Source: Halovulum marinum
GTDB lineage: Bacteria; Pseudomonadota; Alphaproteobacteria; Rhodobacterales; Rhodobacteraceae
DNA length: 64,000 nucleotides
Assembly (NCBI RefSeq): GCF_009697225.1
Contig: NZ_WIND01000006.1
Location: 124,001-188,000 of the forward strand
Reading direction: 5' to 3'
Made by a program: the position numbers and the translations under genes. Positions 35,239-43,587 of the stretch are shown in pieces (position 1 is the first letter of the stretch; each line of letters starts with the position of its first letter). The notes under the pieces are model-generated. The model was not told the origin of the DNA and did no database searches. It saw only the letters and a list, made by a program, of their open reading frames with translations.

Positions 35239-38025
35239 CTACCCCTCCAGCACGCGGGTCACGATCCGCTCGGACCGCTCGGCGTCCTCGGCCAGCTGCA
35301 CGCGCAGCGCCTCGATGTTCCCGGCGCCGCCGGCCTCGGCGACCAGCGCGTTCAGCCCCGGGCCGCCGCTTTCGACGTCGAAATCGCCGAACAGCGCCAG
35401 CCGCGCGTAGTGCTGCAGCCCCATCAGCCGGGCGACGGCGGTGCGCAGGTGGTCGGCCTCGTCGCCGGTCAGGAATCCCGCCTTCGCCAACGGGTCGATC
35501 ATCCGGCGCGGCGCGCAGGCGGTGATGCCGGGGGTCAGCAGCTTGCCGGTCTGCAGCGCCAGCTCGATGTCGCGCAGCCGGCCCGGGCGCTCCTTCATCG
35601 CCCAGGGATCGTCGGTCTGCCGGCTTTCGGCGATCCGCGCCCGCATCTCGCGCACGTCGGCCAGCACCTTGGCGCGGTCGCGCGGCGCGTCCAGCGTGTC
35701 TGCCATCGCCCGGCGCAGCGCGGCGCACAGCGGGTCCGGCCCGGCGACGACGCGGCCGCGGGTCAGCGCCAGATGCTCCCAGGTCCAGGCGCGCTCGGCG
35801 TGGTAGGCGACAAAGCCGCTGAGCGAGGTCGCCACCGGCCCCTGCCGCCCCGACGGGCGCAGCCGCATGTCGACCTCGTAAAGCTCGCCCTCGGCGGTGG
35901 GCGCGCTGAGCGCCGACACCAGCGCCTGGGTCAGCCGCGCGTAGTAGGCCGAGGCCGCCAGCGGCCGCCGCCCCTCGGAGGTCATGTCGGGCGCGGCGTC
36001 GTAGACGATGATCAGGTCCAGGTCCGAGGCCGCCGTCATCTCGGACGAGCCCAGCTTGCCCAGCGCCAGCACCGCCACGCCGCCGCCGGGCGGCGCGCCG
36101 TGCTTGCGGGCGTGCTCGGCGATCACGTGCGGCAGCAGCGCGCGCAGCACCGCCTCGGCCACCGCCGAGAACGCGGCGCCGGCCTCGTCCGGGCTGGCGA
36201 TCCGGCGCAGCAGCTGCACGCCGACGCGGAAGCGCTGCTCGCGCGCCCAGACGCGGGCGGCGTCCAGCACCGCCTCGTAGCCGTCGGCGGCGGCCAGCGC
36301 CTCGGCCAGCTCGGCCTCGAGCGCGGGCACCGGCGCCAGCGGATCGAAGAAGCGCCCGCTGAGCACCGCGTCCAGCGCCCCGGCGCGCCGGCCCAGGTGG
36401 TCCGCCAGCCGCGGCGCGGTGGCGCAGACGTCGAGCAGCAGATCGAGGATCTGCGGGTTGGCGTCGAACAGCGAGAACACCTGCACCCCGGCGGGCAGCC
36501 CGCGCAGGAAGCGGTCGAAGGATTCCAGCGCCAGATCGGGCCGCGCCGCGCCCGACAGCCGCGCCGCCGCCTGCGGCTTCAGCCGGCCGAAGATGCGCTG
36601 CGCGCGCTCGGACCGCAGCGCCGGAAGCCGGGCCCAGCTTTCCACCACCTCGCGGGTGCGCTCGGGGTCGGGAAAGGCGTCCCAGCCCTCGCCGCCCTCG
36701 CGGTCGGGCTCGTCGGGGGCGAAGAAATCCTCGGCCAGCCGGTGCACGCGCTCGAAGCGTTCGGCAAGCCCGGCCTCGAACGCGTCGCGGTCGTCGGCGC
36801 CGCAGAACGCCGCCATCCGGTCGCGGCCGTGCCGGTCGGCCGGATAGAGATGGGTCTGCGCGTCCTCGATCATCTGGATCCGGTGTTCCAGCGTGCGGTG
36901 GTCGACATAGGCCTGCGCCAGCTCCTCGGCCAGCGCCTGCGGCACCCAGCCGGCCCGGGCCAGCGCCGCCATCGCCGGGCGGGTGCGCGATTCGCGCAGG
37001 CTGGGGTCGCGCCCGCCGCAGATCAGCTGGTTGGTCTGCACGAAGAACTCGATCTCGCGGATGCCGCCGCGGCCCAGCTTGACGTTGTGGCCGGGCAGCC
37101 GGAAGGCGCCGGTCAGGCCCTTGTGCTCGCGGATCCGGCGGCGCATGTCGTGGGCGTCCTCGATCGCGGCGAAATCCAGGTGCCGGCGCCAGATGAACGG
37201 CGTCAGATCGTCGAGGAATCGCTGCCCGGCCGCCCGGTCGCCGGCGCTGACGCGGGCGCGGATGAAGGCCGCCCGCTCCCATGTGCGGCCCTGGCTTTCG
37301 TAGTAGTATTCCGCCGCGCCCATGCCGATGCACACCGGCGTCACCGACGGGTCGGGGCGCAGCCGCAGGTCGGTGCGGAAGACGTAGCCCTCGCCGGTTT
37401 CCTCGGACATCAGCTTCATCATCCGCTGCACGATGCGGATGAACTGCTTGCGCACGGTGGCGTAGTCGTCGGGCGGGTAGTTGCCTTCGTCGAACAGCGC
37501 GATCAGGTCGATGTCCGAGGAATAGTTCAGCTCGACCGCGCCCAGCTTGCCCATCGACAGGATCACCAGCCCGCCGCAGGGGGCGTCGGTCGGCGGCAGC
37601 CGCCCGGCCTGCCGCGCCTCGGCGACCAGCAGTTCGGCGCAGGTCTGCAGCGCCTCGTCGGCCAGCCGGGACAGCGCGCCGGTGACCTCGTCCAGCCCCC
37701 AGACGCCGCCCAGGTCGGCCAGCGCGGTCAGCAGGCCGATGCGGCGCTTGGCGCGGCGCAGGCGCGAGGCCAGATCGTGCAGCTCGCCGCCGCGCGCGCC
37801 GGCCAGCGCGTCCTTAAGCGCGGCTTCGGGCGTGCCGCGCGCCGCCTCCAGCAGCCAGTCGGCCTCGGCCTCGGCCAGATGCGCCAGGTGCGGCGCGCAG
37901 CCGGCGGCGCCGGCGACCAGCGCCTCGAACGCCGCGCCGGTGCCGGCGACGCGGGCGGCGGCCTCGGCGCCCTTGGCCGGGTCGTAGGGGATCGGCGCGC
38001 TGGTGACGGCGGATGCGAAGCTCAT
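35239..38025 (-). CDS. glnE: Glutamine synthetase adenylyltransferase/deadenylase
   Basis: GlnE switches glutamine synthetase activity by adding or removing AMP according to PII signals. The 928 residues match the family. Two nucleotidyltransferase domains are seen: the deadenylating N-half with MGKLGAVELNYSSDIDLIALFD (about residues 155-176) and the adenylylating C-half with LGKLGSSEMTAASDLDLIIVYD. Both keep the paired aspartates. The ATG at 38025 starts 31 bases downstream of the DUF817 gene. Possibly transcribed with the HDAC-like gene. Confidence 0.96.
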   Translation of the reverse strand: MSFASAVTSAPIPYDPAKGAEAAARVAGTGAAFEALVAGAAGCAPHLAHLAEAEADWLLEAARGTPEAALKDALAGARGGELHDLASRLRRAKRRIGLLTALADLGGVWGLDEVTGALSRLADEALQTCAELLVAEARQAGRLPPTDAPCGGLVILSMGKLGAVELNYSSDIDLIALFDEGNYPPDDYATVRKQFIRIVQRMMKLMSEETGEGYVFRTDLRLRPDPSVTPVCIGMGAAEYYYESQGRTWERAAFIRARVSAGDRAAGQRFLDDLTPFIWRRHLDFAAIEDAHDMRRRIREHKGLTGAFRLPGHNVKLGRGGIREIEFFVQTNQLICGGRDPSLRESRTRPAMAALARAGWVPQALAEELAQAYVDHRTLEHRIQMIEDAQTHLYPADRHGRDRMAAFCGADDRDAFEAGLAERFERVHRLAEDFFAPDEPDREGGEGWDAFPDPERTREVVESWARLPALRSERAQRIFGRLKPQAAARLSGAARPDLALESFDRFLRGLPAGVQVFSLFDANPQILDLLLDVCATAPRLADHLGRRAGALDAVLSGRFFDPLAPVPALEAELAEALAAADGYEAVLDAARVWAREQRFRVGVQLLRRIASPDEAGAAFSAVAEAVLRALLPHVIAEHARKHGAPPGGGVAVLALGKLGSSEMTAASDLDLIIVYDAAPDMTSEGRRPLAASAYYARLTQALVSALSAPTAEGELYEVDMRLRPSGRQGPVATSLSGFVAYHAERAWTWEHLALTRGRVVAGPDPLCAALRRAMADTLDAPRDRAKVLADVREMRARIAESRQTDDPWAMKERPGRLRDIELALQTGKLLTPGITACAPRRMIDPLAKAGFLTGDEADHLRTAVARLMGLQHYARLALFGDFDVESGGPGLNALVAEAGGAGNIEALRVQLAEDAERSERIVTRVLEG

Positions 38026-38056
38026 GGCCGCACCGTTCCCCGAGCGCCGGGCGCGG

Positions 38057-38836
38057 TCAAGGGCGCGCGTGTTCCCGCCGCGGCGGCTGCACCCATGTCA
38101 CCATGACGAAGCTAAGGATCATCAGCAGGTACCATGCGCCCAGCTTGGACAGGCCGACGATCTTCCAGCCGTCGGCCTGGTCGGGGTAGACCCAGGCGCC
38201 GCCGAAGGTGCCGATGTTCTCGGCCAGCCAGATGAACAGCGCCACCAGCCCGAACCCCAGCCACAGCGGCATCCGCAGCCGCAGCGCGCGCGGCGTGTAG
38301 TACACCCGGGTCCGGGCATAGAGCGCCAGCGTCGCCAGGATCAGCGGCACGCGCAGGTCGGTGGCGTAGTGATGGGTGAAGAAGTTGACGTACGACAGCG
38401 CGGCGACCGCGGCGGTGGCGACCGGCGGCGGGTAGCGGGTGAAGCGGAAGTCGAAGATCCGCCAGACCCGCGCCAGATAGCTGCCGACGCTGGAGTACAT
38501 GAACCCCGAGAACAGCGGCACGCCGGCGATGCGGAAGACCGCCTCCTCGGGGTAGATCCAGCTGCCGACATGGGTCTTGAACAGCTCCATCACCGTGCCG
38601 ACGAGGTGGAACAGCAGGATCACCCGCGCCTCGGACCAGGTCTCCAGCCGCAGCGCCAGCAGCCCGCCCTGGATCGCCAGCGCGGCGAGGAACAGGAAGT
38701 CGTAGCGCGGCAGCCAGGCATCGCCGGGGTACAGGAACTTCGTGCCCAGGATCAGCGCCAGCATCAGCCCGCCGAACAGGCAGGCCCAGGCCTGCTTCAG
38801 CCCGAACCACCAGAACTCGCGCGCCGCCCGGCGCAC
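38057..38836 (-). CDS. DUF817 family integral membrane protein
   Basis: A 259-residue membrane protein with about eight hydrophobic segments. The conserved text includes FLYPGDAWLPRYDFLF, ETWSEARVILLFHLVGTVMELFKTHVGSWIYPE, GVPLFSGFMYSSVGSYLAR, FFTHHYATDLR and WLAENIGTFGGAWVYPDQADGW, all typical of DUF817. The function is unknown. The apparent start is GTG at 38836, only four bases after the enoyl-CoA hydratase stop, so translation is probably coupled. Confidence 0.88.
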   Translation of the reverse strand: MRRAAREFWWFGLKQAWACLFGGLMLALILGTKFLYPGDAWLPRYDFLFLAALAIQGGLLALRLETWSEARVILLFHLVGTVMELFKTHVGSWIYPEEAVFRIAGVPLFSGFMYSSVGSYLARVWRIFDFRFTRYPPPVATAAVAALSYVNFFTHHYATDLRVPLILATLALYARTRVYYTPRALRLRMPLWLGFGLVALFIWLAENIGTFGGAWVYPDQADGWKIVGLSKLGAWYLLMILSFVMVTWVQPPRREHARP

Positions 38837-38840
38837 CGGG

Positions 38841-39620
38841 TCAGCGGCCCTCGAACTTCGGCGCGCGCTTCTCGGTGAAGGCCAGCACGCCCTCGATGAA
38901 GTCGCGGGTCCTTCCCGCCTCGCCCTGCAGATGCGCCTCGAGGTCGAGCTGCTGGTCCAGCGTGTTGCCGTAGCTCTGGCGCAGCGCCTGCTTGATCCGC
39001 CGCAGCGTCGCCGTCGGCCCCTGCGCCAGCAGCGTGGCGCGGCCGCGCACCGTGGCGGCGAAGTCGGCGTCGTCCACCGCTTCCCAGATCATGCCCCAGC
39101 GTTCGGCCTTTTCGGCCGGGATCCGGTCGGCGAACAGCGCCGCGCCCATGGCGCGGGCAAAGCCGACCTGGCGCGGCAGCCAGTAGGTGCCGCCGGCGTC
39201 GGGGATCAGGCCGATGCGGGCGAAGGCCTGGATGAACACCGCCGATCGCGCCGCGATCACCACGTCCGCCGCCAGCGCCAGGTTGGCCCCGGCCCCCGCC
39301 GCGGCGCCGTTGACCGCGGCGATGGTCGGGATCGGGCAGTCGTAGATCGCCTTGAGCATCGGCTCGTATTCCTCGCGCAGCGTGCGCTCGATGTCGAGGT
39401 CCGAGGCATGCCGGCGGTCGCCCAGGTCCTGCCCCGAGCAGAACGCGTCGCCGGCCCCGGTCAGCACCAGCGCGCGGGCCTGTTCCGGGGCGTGGCGCAC
39501 CGCGTGCAGGATCTCGGCCCGCATCTGCGGGTTCAGCCCGTTCTTCACCTGCGGCCGGTTCAGGGTGATGGTGGCGACGGCGTCGGCCACGTCGAAAAGG
39601 ATGGTCTGGTAGTCGCTCAC
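38841..39620 (-). CDS. Enoyl-CoA hydratase/isomerase, PaaG-like
   Basis: A 259-residue crotonase. The oxyanion-hole motifs are AFCSGQDLGD and NGAAAGAGANLALAAD; the catalytic region IGLIPDAGGTYWLPR has aspartate where simple hydratases have glutamate, as in PaaG-type isomerases. C-terminal EGVLAFTEKRAPKFEGR is typical. PaaG isomerises ring-epoxide-CoA in phenylacetate degradation, but no other paa gene is present here, so a general acyl-CoA role is equally possible. It starts 70 bases behind ccmH and precedes the DUF817 gene. Confidence 0.85.
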   Translation of the reverse strand: MSDYQTILFDVADAVATITLNRPQVKNGLNPQMRAEILHAVRHAPEQARALVLTGAGDAFCSGQDLGDRRHASDLDIERTLREEYEPMLKAIYDCPIPTIAAVNGAAAGAGANLALAADVVIAARSAVFIQAFARIGLIPDAGGTYWLPRQVGFARAMGAALFADRIPAEKAERWGMIWEAVDDADFAATVRGRATLLAQGPTATLRRIKQALRQSYGNTLDQQLDLEAHLQGEAGRTRDFIEGVLAFTEKRAPKFEGR

Positions 39621-39690
39621 GCCCGGCCCTCCGCCTGTTCGGCGCGACCCTAGCCGGGGCGCGCGCGGCTTGGAAAGCCGAAACGTGGCG

Positions 39691-40173
39691 TCAGCGGCCG
39701 CCGCCGTCCTTCAGCAGCGCGTCCAGCCGGGCCTGCTCGTCGGGGCTGAGCGGGCGGTCGGGGCCACCGGCCCCGGGCGACGCGGCGATGCGGGCACGGC
39801 GCCGCACGAAGACCACGGCGACGCCGCCGCCCAGCAGCAGCAGCGCCGGAGCCGCCAGCCACAGCGCCGCGTTTCCGGCGGTGAAGCGCGGCCTGAGCAG
39901 CACATACTCGCCGTAGCGGTCGACCAGGAAGGTCAGCACCTGCGCGTCGCTGTCGCCGGCCACCAGCCGCTCGCGCACCAGGATGCGCAGATCGCGGGCC
40001 AGATCGGCGTTCGATTCGTCGATGCTCTCGTTGCGGCAGACCAGGCAGCGGATCTCCTTGCTCAGCGCGCGCGCGCGCGCCTCGAGCACGGGATCGTCCA
40101 GCACCTCGTCGGGCTGCACCGCCTGCGCGGGCAGCGCCAGCAGCGCCAGGCAGAGGGCGAGGACCAGCCTCAT
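39691..40173 (-). CDS. ccmH: Cytochrome c-type biogenesis protein CcmH
   Basis: CcmH reduces the apocytochrome heme-binding cysteines so that CcmF can attach heme, on the periplasmic face. The 160-residue protein has a signal sequence (residues 1-18), the redox pair Cys43/Cys46 in EIRCLVCRNES, the family block RILVRERLVAGDSDAQVLTFLVDRYGEYVLL, and a C-terminal membrane anchor (about 103-122). It follows ccmF after seven bases. This short form lacks the TPR (CcmI) domain. Confidence 0.95.
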   Translation of the reverse strand: MRLVLALCLALLALPAQAVQPDEVLDDPVLEARARALSKEIRCLVCRNESIDESNADLARDLRILVRERLVAGDSDAQVLTFLVDRYGEYVLLRPRFTAGNAALWLAAPALLLLGGGVAVVFVRRRARIAASPGAGGPDRPLSPDEQARLDALLKDGGGR

Positions 40174-40180
40174 GCCGGCC

Positions 40181-42157
40181 TCATTCCGCCGGCACCGCGC
40201 GCGCCGCCGGGCGCACCGCAGCGCCCAGGCGGTAGCGGCGGTCGGTCAGGCTCAGCACGCCGCCCAGCGCCATGAACGCCACTGCCGCCCACAGCCAGTT
40301 GGCGAACGGCTTGACGAAGCTGCGCACCACCCAGCCGCCATCCGGCTGCTGCTCGCCGATCACCACGTAGACGTCGCGGGTGACGCCCAGGTCGATCCCC
40401 GCCTCGGTGGTCGGGAAGCGCTGCACGGGGTAGAAGCGCTTTTCCGGCGTCAGCGTGGCGATCCGCCGTCCGTCGCGGTCCAGCGCGATGAACGCCATGT
40501 CCGAGCTGTAGTTCGGCCCCTCGACCCGCTCTACCCGTTCCAGCGTCAGCTCGTAGCCGGCGAAGGCGAAGCGTTCGCCGGGCTGGACGACGCGGATGTC
40601 CTCCTGCTGCCAGGCGGTGATCGCGCTGATGGCGAAGATCATCACCCCCATGCCGCCGTGCGCCACCGCCTTGCCCCAGTCGGCGCGCGGCAGGCTGCCG
40701 AGCCGGCGCAGCACCTCGCCCGCGCCGGCCTTGCCGACCCGTGCCCGCTGCCCGAGGTCGGCGAGCGCACCGAGCAGGACCCAGGTCGCCAGCACCGCGC
40801 CGACCGGCCCCAGCATCCGCCCGCCGGTCTGCAGCGACCAGACCAGCGCGCCCAGCGCCACGCTCAGCGCCAGCGGACCCCAGAGCGGCCTCATCGCCCG
40901 GCCCGGCCTGGCCCGCTTCCACGGCAGGATCGCGCCCAGCGGCAGCATCATCGCCAGCGCCACCATGAACGGCGTGAACGAGAGGTTGAAGAACGGCGGG
41001 CCGACCGACAGCTTGCGGCCGGTGGCCATTTCGGCCACCAGCGGCCAGACGGTGCCGACGAACACCACCAGCGCCGCCACCACCAGCAGCAGGTTGTTCA
41101 TCACCAGCGCGCTTTCGCGGCTGACCAGCGAGAACACCGAATCCGACCTCAGCGCGTTGGCCCGGAACGCATAGAGCGTCAGCGCGCCGCCGATGAACAC
41201 CGCCAGGATCAGCAGGATGAACATGCCGCGCGTCGGATCGTTGGCGAAGGCGTGCACCGAGGTGATCACCCCCGAACGGACGATGAAGGTGCCGATCAGC
41301 GAGAAGCTGAACGCCAGGATCGCCAGCAGGATGGTCCAGCTTTTCAGCGTGTTGCGCTTCTCGACGACGATGGCGGAATGCAGCAGCGCGGTGGCGAACA
41401 GCCAGGGCATGAAACTGGCGTTCTCGACCGGGTCCCAGAACCACCAGCCGCCCCAGCCCAGTTCATAGTAGGCCCACCAGGAGCCGATGCCGATGCCGAT
41501 GGTCAGGAACAGCCAGGCCGCCAGCGTCCACGGCCGCACCCAGCGCGCCCAGGCCGGATCGACGCGCCCGTCGATCAGCGCGGCGATCGCGAACGAGAAC
41601 GCCATCGAAAGCCCGACGTAGCCGAGGTAGAGGAACGGCGGATGGAAGGCGAGGCCGGGATCCTGCAGCAGCGGGTTCAGGTCGTTGCCGTCGAGCGGCG
41701 GCACCGCCAGCCGCTCGAACGGGTTCGAGGTGAACAGCAGGAAGGCCAGGAACGCGACCGCGATGCTGGCCTGCACCGACAGCACCAGCGCCTTCAGCCG
41801 GCCCGGCAGCGCCCGGCCCCAAAGCGCCACCGCGGCGCCGAACAGCGTCAGGATCAGCACCCACAGCAGCAGCGAGCCCTCGTGGTTGCCCCAGGTGCCG
41901 GAGATCTTGTAGATCATCGGCTTGGCGGAATGCGAGTTGTTCGCCACCAGCGCGACTGAGAAATCCGAGGTCACGAACGCCCAGGTCAGGCTGGCGAACG
42001 ACAGCGCGATCAGCGCCGCCTGCAGCAGCGCCGCCGGCACGGCGACGGCCATCCAGTTCTGCCAGCCCTTCAACGCGCCGGTCAGCGGCACGGCCATCTG
42101 CACGATGGCGACCATGAAGGCCAGGATCACGGCAAGATGTCCGAATTCCGCGTTCAT
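40181..42157 (-). CDS. ccmF: Cytochrome c heme lyase subunit CcmF
   Basis: CcmF is the large polytopic membrane protein that joins heme to apocytochrome c. The 658 residues contain many hydrophobic helices and the tryptophan-rich heme-handling signature WGGWWFWDPVENASFMPWL around residues 233-251. GNHEGSLLLWV near residue 90 is also a family mark. It has a good promoter of its own and does not depend on ccmE, from which it is separated by the lysis-type gene pair. ccmH follows directly. Confidence 0.97.
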   Translation of the reverse strand: MNAEFGHLAVILAFMVAIVQMAVPLTGALKGWQNWMAVAVPAALLQAALIALSFASLTWAFVTSDFSVALVANNSHSAKPMIYKISGTWGNHEGSLLLWVLILTLFGAAVALWGRALPGRLKALVLSVQASIAVAFLAFLLFTSNPFERLAVPPLDGNDLNPLLQDPGLAFHPPFLYLGYVGLSMAFSFAIAALIDGRVDPAWARWVRPWTLAAWLFLTIGIGIGSWWAYYELGWGGWWFWDPVENASFMPWLFATALLHSAIVVEKRNTLKSWTILLAILAFSFSLIGTFIVRSGVITSVHAFANDPTRGMFILLILAVFIGGALTLYAFRANALRSDSVFSLVSRESALVMNNLLLVVAALVVFVGTVWPLVAEMATGRKLSVGPPFFNLSFTPFMVALAMMLPLGAILPWKRARPGRAMRPLWGPLALSVALGALVWSLQTGGRMLGPVGAVLATWVLLGALADLGQRARVGKAGAGEVLRRLGSLPRADWGKAVAHGGMGVMIFAISAITAWQQEDIRVVQPGERFAFAGYELTLERVERVEGPNYSSDMAFIALDRDGRRIATLTPEKRFYPVQRFPTTEAGIDLGVTRDVYVVIGEQQPDGGWVVRSFVKPFANWLWAAVAFMALGGVLSLTDRRYRLGAAVRPAARAVPAE

Positions 42158-42177
42158 GACGTCCCCTTTCGGGGTGC

Positions 42178-42206
42178 AGGATAGGCAAGCGCGGCGGAAG
42201 GTTCAA
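42178..42206 (-). promoter_or_regulatory. Candidate ccmF promoter
   Basis: On the minus strand TTGAAC (42201-42206) and TATCCT (42178-42183), spacer exactly 17 bases, 21 bases before the ccmF ATG. It lies between the holin gene and ccmF. Confidence 0.65.
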
Positions 42207-42285
42207 ATCCGCAATTCCTGCGCTCACGGGTCCGTCAGCGGGCGGCGGGTTGCGGCGCCGGACGCGGCTCGCCGGGGATCGGGGG

Positions 42286-42312
42286 CGGCGGCCCGCAGGC
42301 TGCGGGCCGCCG
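42286..42312 (-). terminator. Strong hairpin behind the holin gene
   Basis: A perfect 12-pair stem (42286-42297 with 42301-42312, loop GGC), five bases after the holin stop on the minus strand. There is no T-run, but the stem is stable enough to separate the lysis pair from ccmF. Confidence 0.6.
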
Positions 42313-42317
42313 GATCG

Positions 42318-42908
42318 TCATTGCCGCGACTGTTGCGACTGCCGCGCGCGCCACTCGGCCAGCGCCGGGTTGGCCGCGGCCGGGTCGACCCCGAGCGGGG
42401 CGCGCGCCTCCGGTGCCTCGGGTGCGGGGGCCTCGGGTGCGGGGGCCTCGGGGGGGGCCTCGGGCGCGGCCAGCGTGCGCAATTGCGTCATCGCGTCCAC
42501 GGTGCGCGACACCGCCGCCGGGTCGGTCGCGGCGCGGGCGCCGCGGAAATAGTTCAGCTCGCGTGCGCCGAAATAGAAGCTGACGATCGCGCCCAGCAGC
42601 CACCACAGCGGCTCGGGCACCAGTGCCAGTCCCTGCATCCGCACGCCGAAGGCGACCGGATCGGCCATGGCGAAGCCGAACAGGCCCAGCGTGCCCAGCG
42701 CCAGCGCCGGGCGCGGCAGGCGGTTGAGCGCGTCGACCAGACCGTCGAACACACCGGCGCGGGGCCGGGCGAACTCGGTGCCCAGCTGCTCCAGGCTGGC
42801 GATGTTCTCGGCATGCTCCTGCCGGGCGCGCTCGGTGCGGTTGGCGACGAAGACCTCGGCGGTGCGGCGCAGCGCCGGGATCAGGCCCAGGGCCTGCATC
42901 ACGCCCAT
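42318..42908 (-). CDS. Holin family protein, GTA three-TM type
   Basis: A 196-residue protein of the type annotated as GTA holin. Conserved N-terminal amphipathic part (LGLIPALRRTAEVFVANRTERARQEH), then two or three hydrophobic segments between residues 70 and 120 (ALALGTLGLFGFAMADPVAFG; LWWLLGAIVSFYFGARELNYF), then a Pro/Ala/Glu-rich tail with repeats of APEAP. It would let the endolysin through the inner membrane so that gene-transfer-agent particles are released. The start overlaps the endolysin stop by ten bases. Confidence 0.82.
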   Translation of the reverse strand: MGVMQALGLIPALRRTAEVFVANRTERARQEHAENIASLEQLGTEFARPRAGVFDGLVDALNRLPRPALALGTLGLFGFAMADPVAFGVRMQGLALVPEPLWWLLGAIVSFYFGARELNYFRGARAATDPAAVSRTVDAMTQLRTLAAPEAPPEAPAPEAPAPEAPEARAPLGVDPAAANPALAEWRARQSQQSRQ

Positions 42909-43510
42909 GACGCCACCCGCGCGCGGTGCTGCGCGTCCGTCAGGCGGAACCGGGCCGAGACGAACGCCTCGGCGCGGGCGATCCAGCCGCCCTTGCCGCC
43001 GTCGCGGCGCCGCGCGTACTTGCGCGAGGCCGGCCGGCTGTCGGCCAGCGCATAGTAGTAGTTGCGCCGCGCGATGCCGTAGGCGTCGACCAGATAGTCG
43101 CCGGCCCGGGCCCAGGCGCGCGCCGTGGCGGCCGCGGTCAGCGGCCCCAGTACGCCGTCCACCGCGACCGGCTCGCCGAACTCGGCCAGCAGGCGCTGCA
43201 GGATCTTCACCGCGTTGGAGCCGGCGTTGACGTACATGTCGAACACCGTGGCCTGCAGCGCGACCGGCAGCCGGGCGATGCCCGGCTTCTCGAAGTAGTG
43301 GGTCCTGAAGATGGAGACCGCCTGATCGACGGTCAGCCGCTGCACGTCGGCGGCGTCCACGTCGCCGTCGCCGTCAAGGTCCAGGCCCAGGCGGCGCATG
43401 GTATGCACCGTGACCCCGTATTTCGTCGCCCCGCCCGGATCGTCGGGGTCGTTCACATAGCCGCCTTCCCGCGCGACGATCTCGCGCGCGATGGCATCGA
43501 CGCTCTGCAT
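42899..43510 (-). CDS. Endolysin, glycoside hydrolase 108 N-acetylmuramidase
   Basis: The 203-residue protein opens with AREGGYVNDPDDPGGATKYGVT, the catalytic block of GH108/ZliS muramidases with Glu15 as acid. It is followed by an EF-hand-like acidic loop (DLDGDGDVDAADV), and a peptidoglycan-binding-type C-terminus with GVLGPLTAAAT and a C-terminal RRNYYYALADSRP. No signal peptide, so it needs the adjacent holin. The ATG at 43510 is chosen because GAGGAGC is seven bases upstream. The equivalents in Rhodobacter capsulatus release gene transfer agents. Confidence 0.85.
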   Translation of the reverse strand: MQSVDAIAREIVAREGGYVNDPDDPGGATKYGVTVHTMRRLGLDLDGDGDVDAADVQRLTVDQAVSIFRTHYFEKPGIARLPVALQATVFDMYVNAGSNAVKILQRLLAEFGEPVAVDGVLGPLTAAATARAWARAGDYLVDAYGIARRNYYYALADSRPASRKYARRRDGGKGGWIARAEAFVSARFRLTDAQHRARVASWA

Positions 43511-43528
43511 CGGCCAGCTCCTCATGAT

Positions 43529-43549
43529 GACGATTTTCGGATAATCGTC
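43529..43549. promoter_or_regulatory. 21-base inverted repeat before the endolysin gene
   Basis: GACGATT (43529-43535) and AATCGTC (43543-43549) form an inverted repeat with a seven-base centre, 19 bases upstream of the endolysin ATG and within the 77-base gap after ccmE. Suits a dimeric repressor or activator. A TTAACG half-site lies about 35 bases farther upstream on the same strand. Confidence 0.5.
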
Positions 43550-43587
43550 CGCACCGTAGCAGGCCGGGGTTCAGGTTCCGTTAAGGC

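Noticed and set aside
34064-37333. A 1089-residue minus-strand frame opposite and off-frame to glnE
   Set aside because: Only its last 88 residues, from the ATG at 34330, look like a real protein; the rest lies within glnE and the deacetylase gene in another frame.
42195-42235. tRNA-like T-loop (GGTTCAAATCC)
   Set aside because: The arms around it do not pair as a T-stem and no acceptor or anticodon arm is found; the bases are better explained as the -35 of the ccmF promoter.
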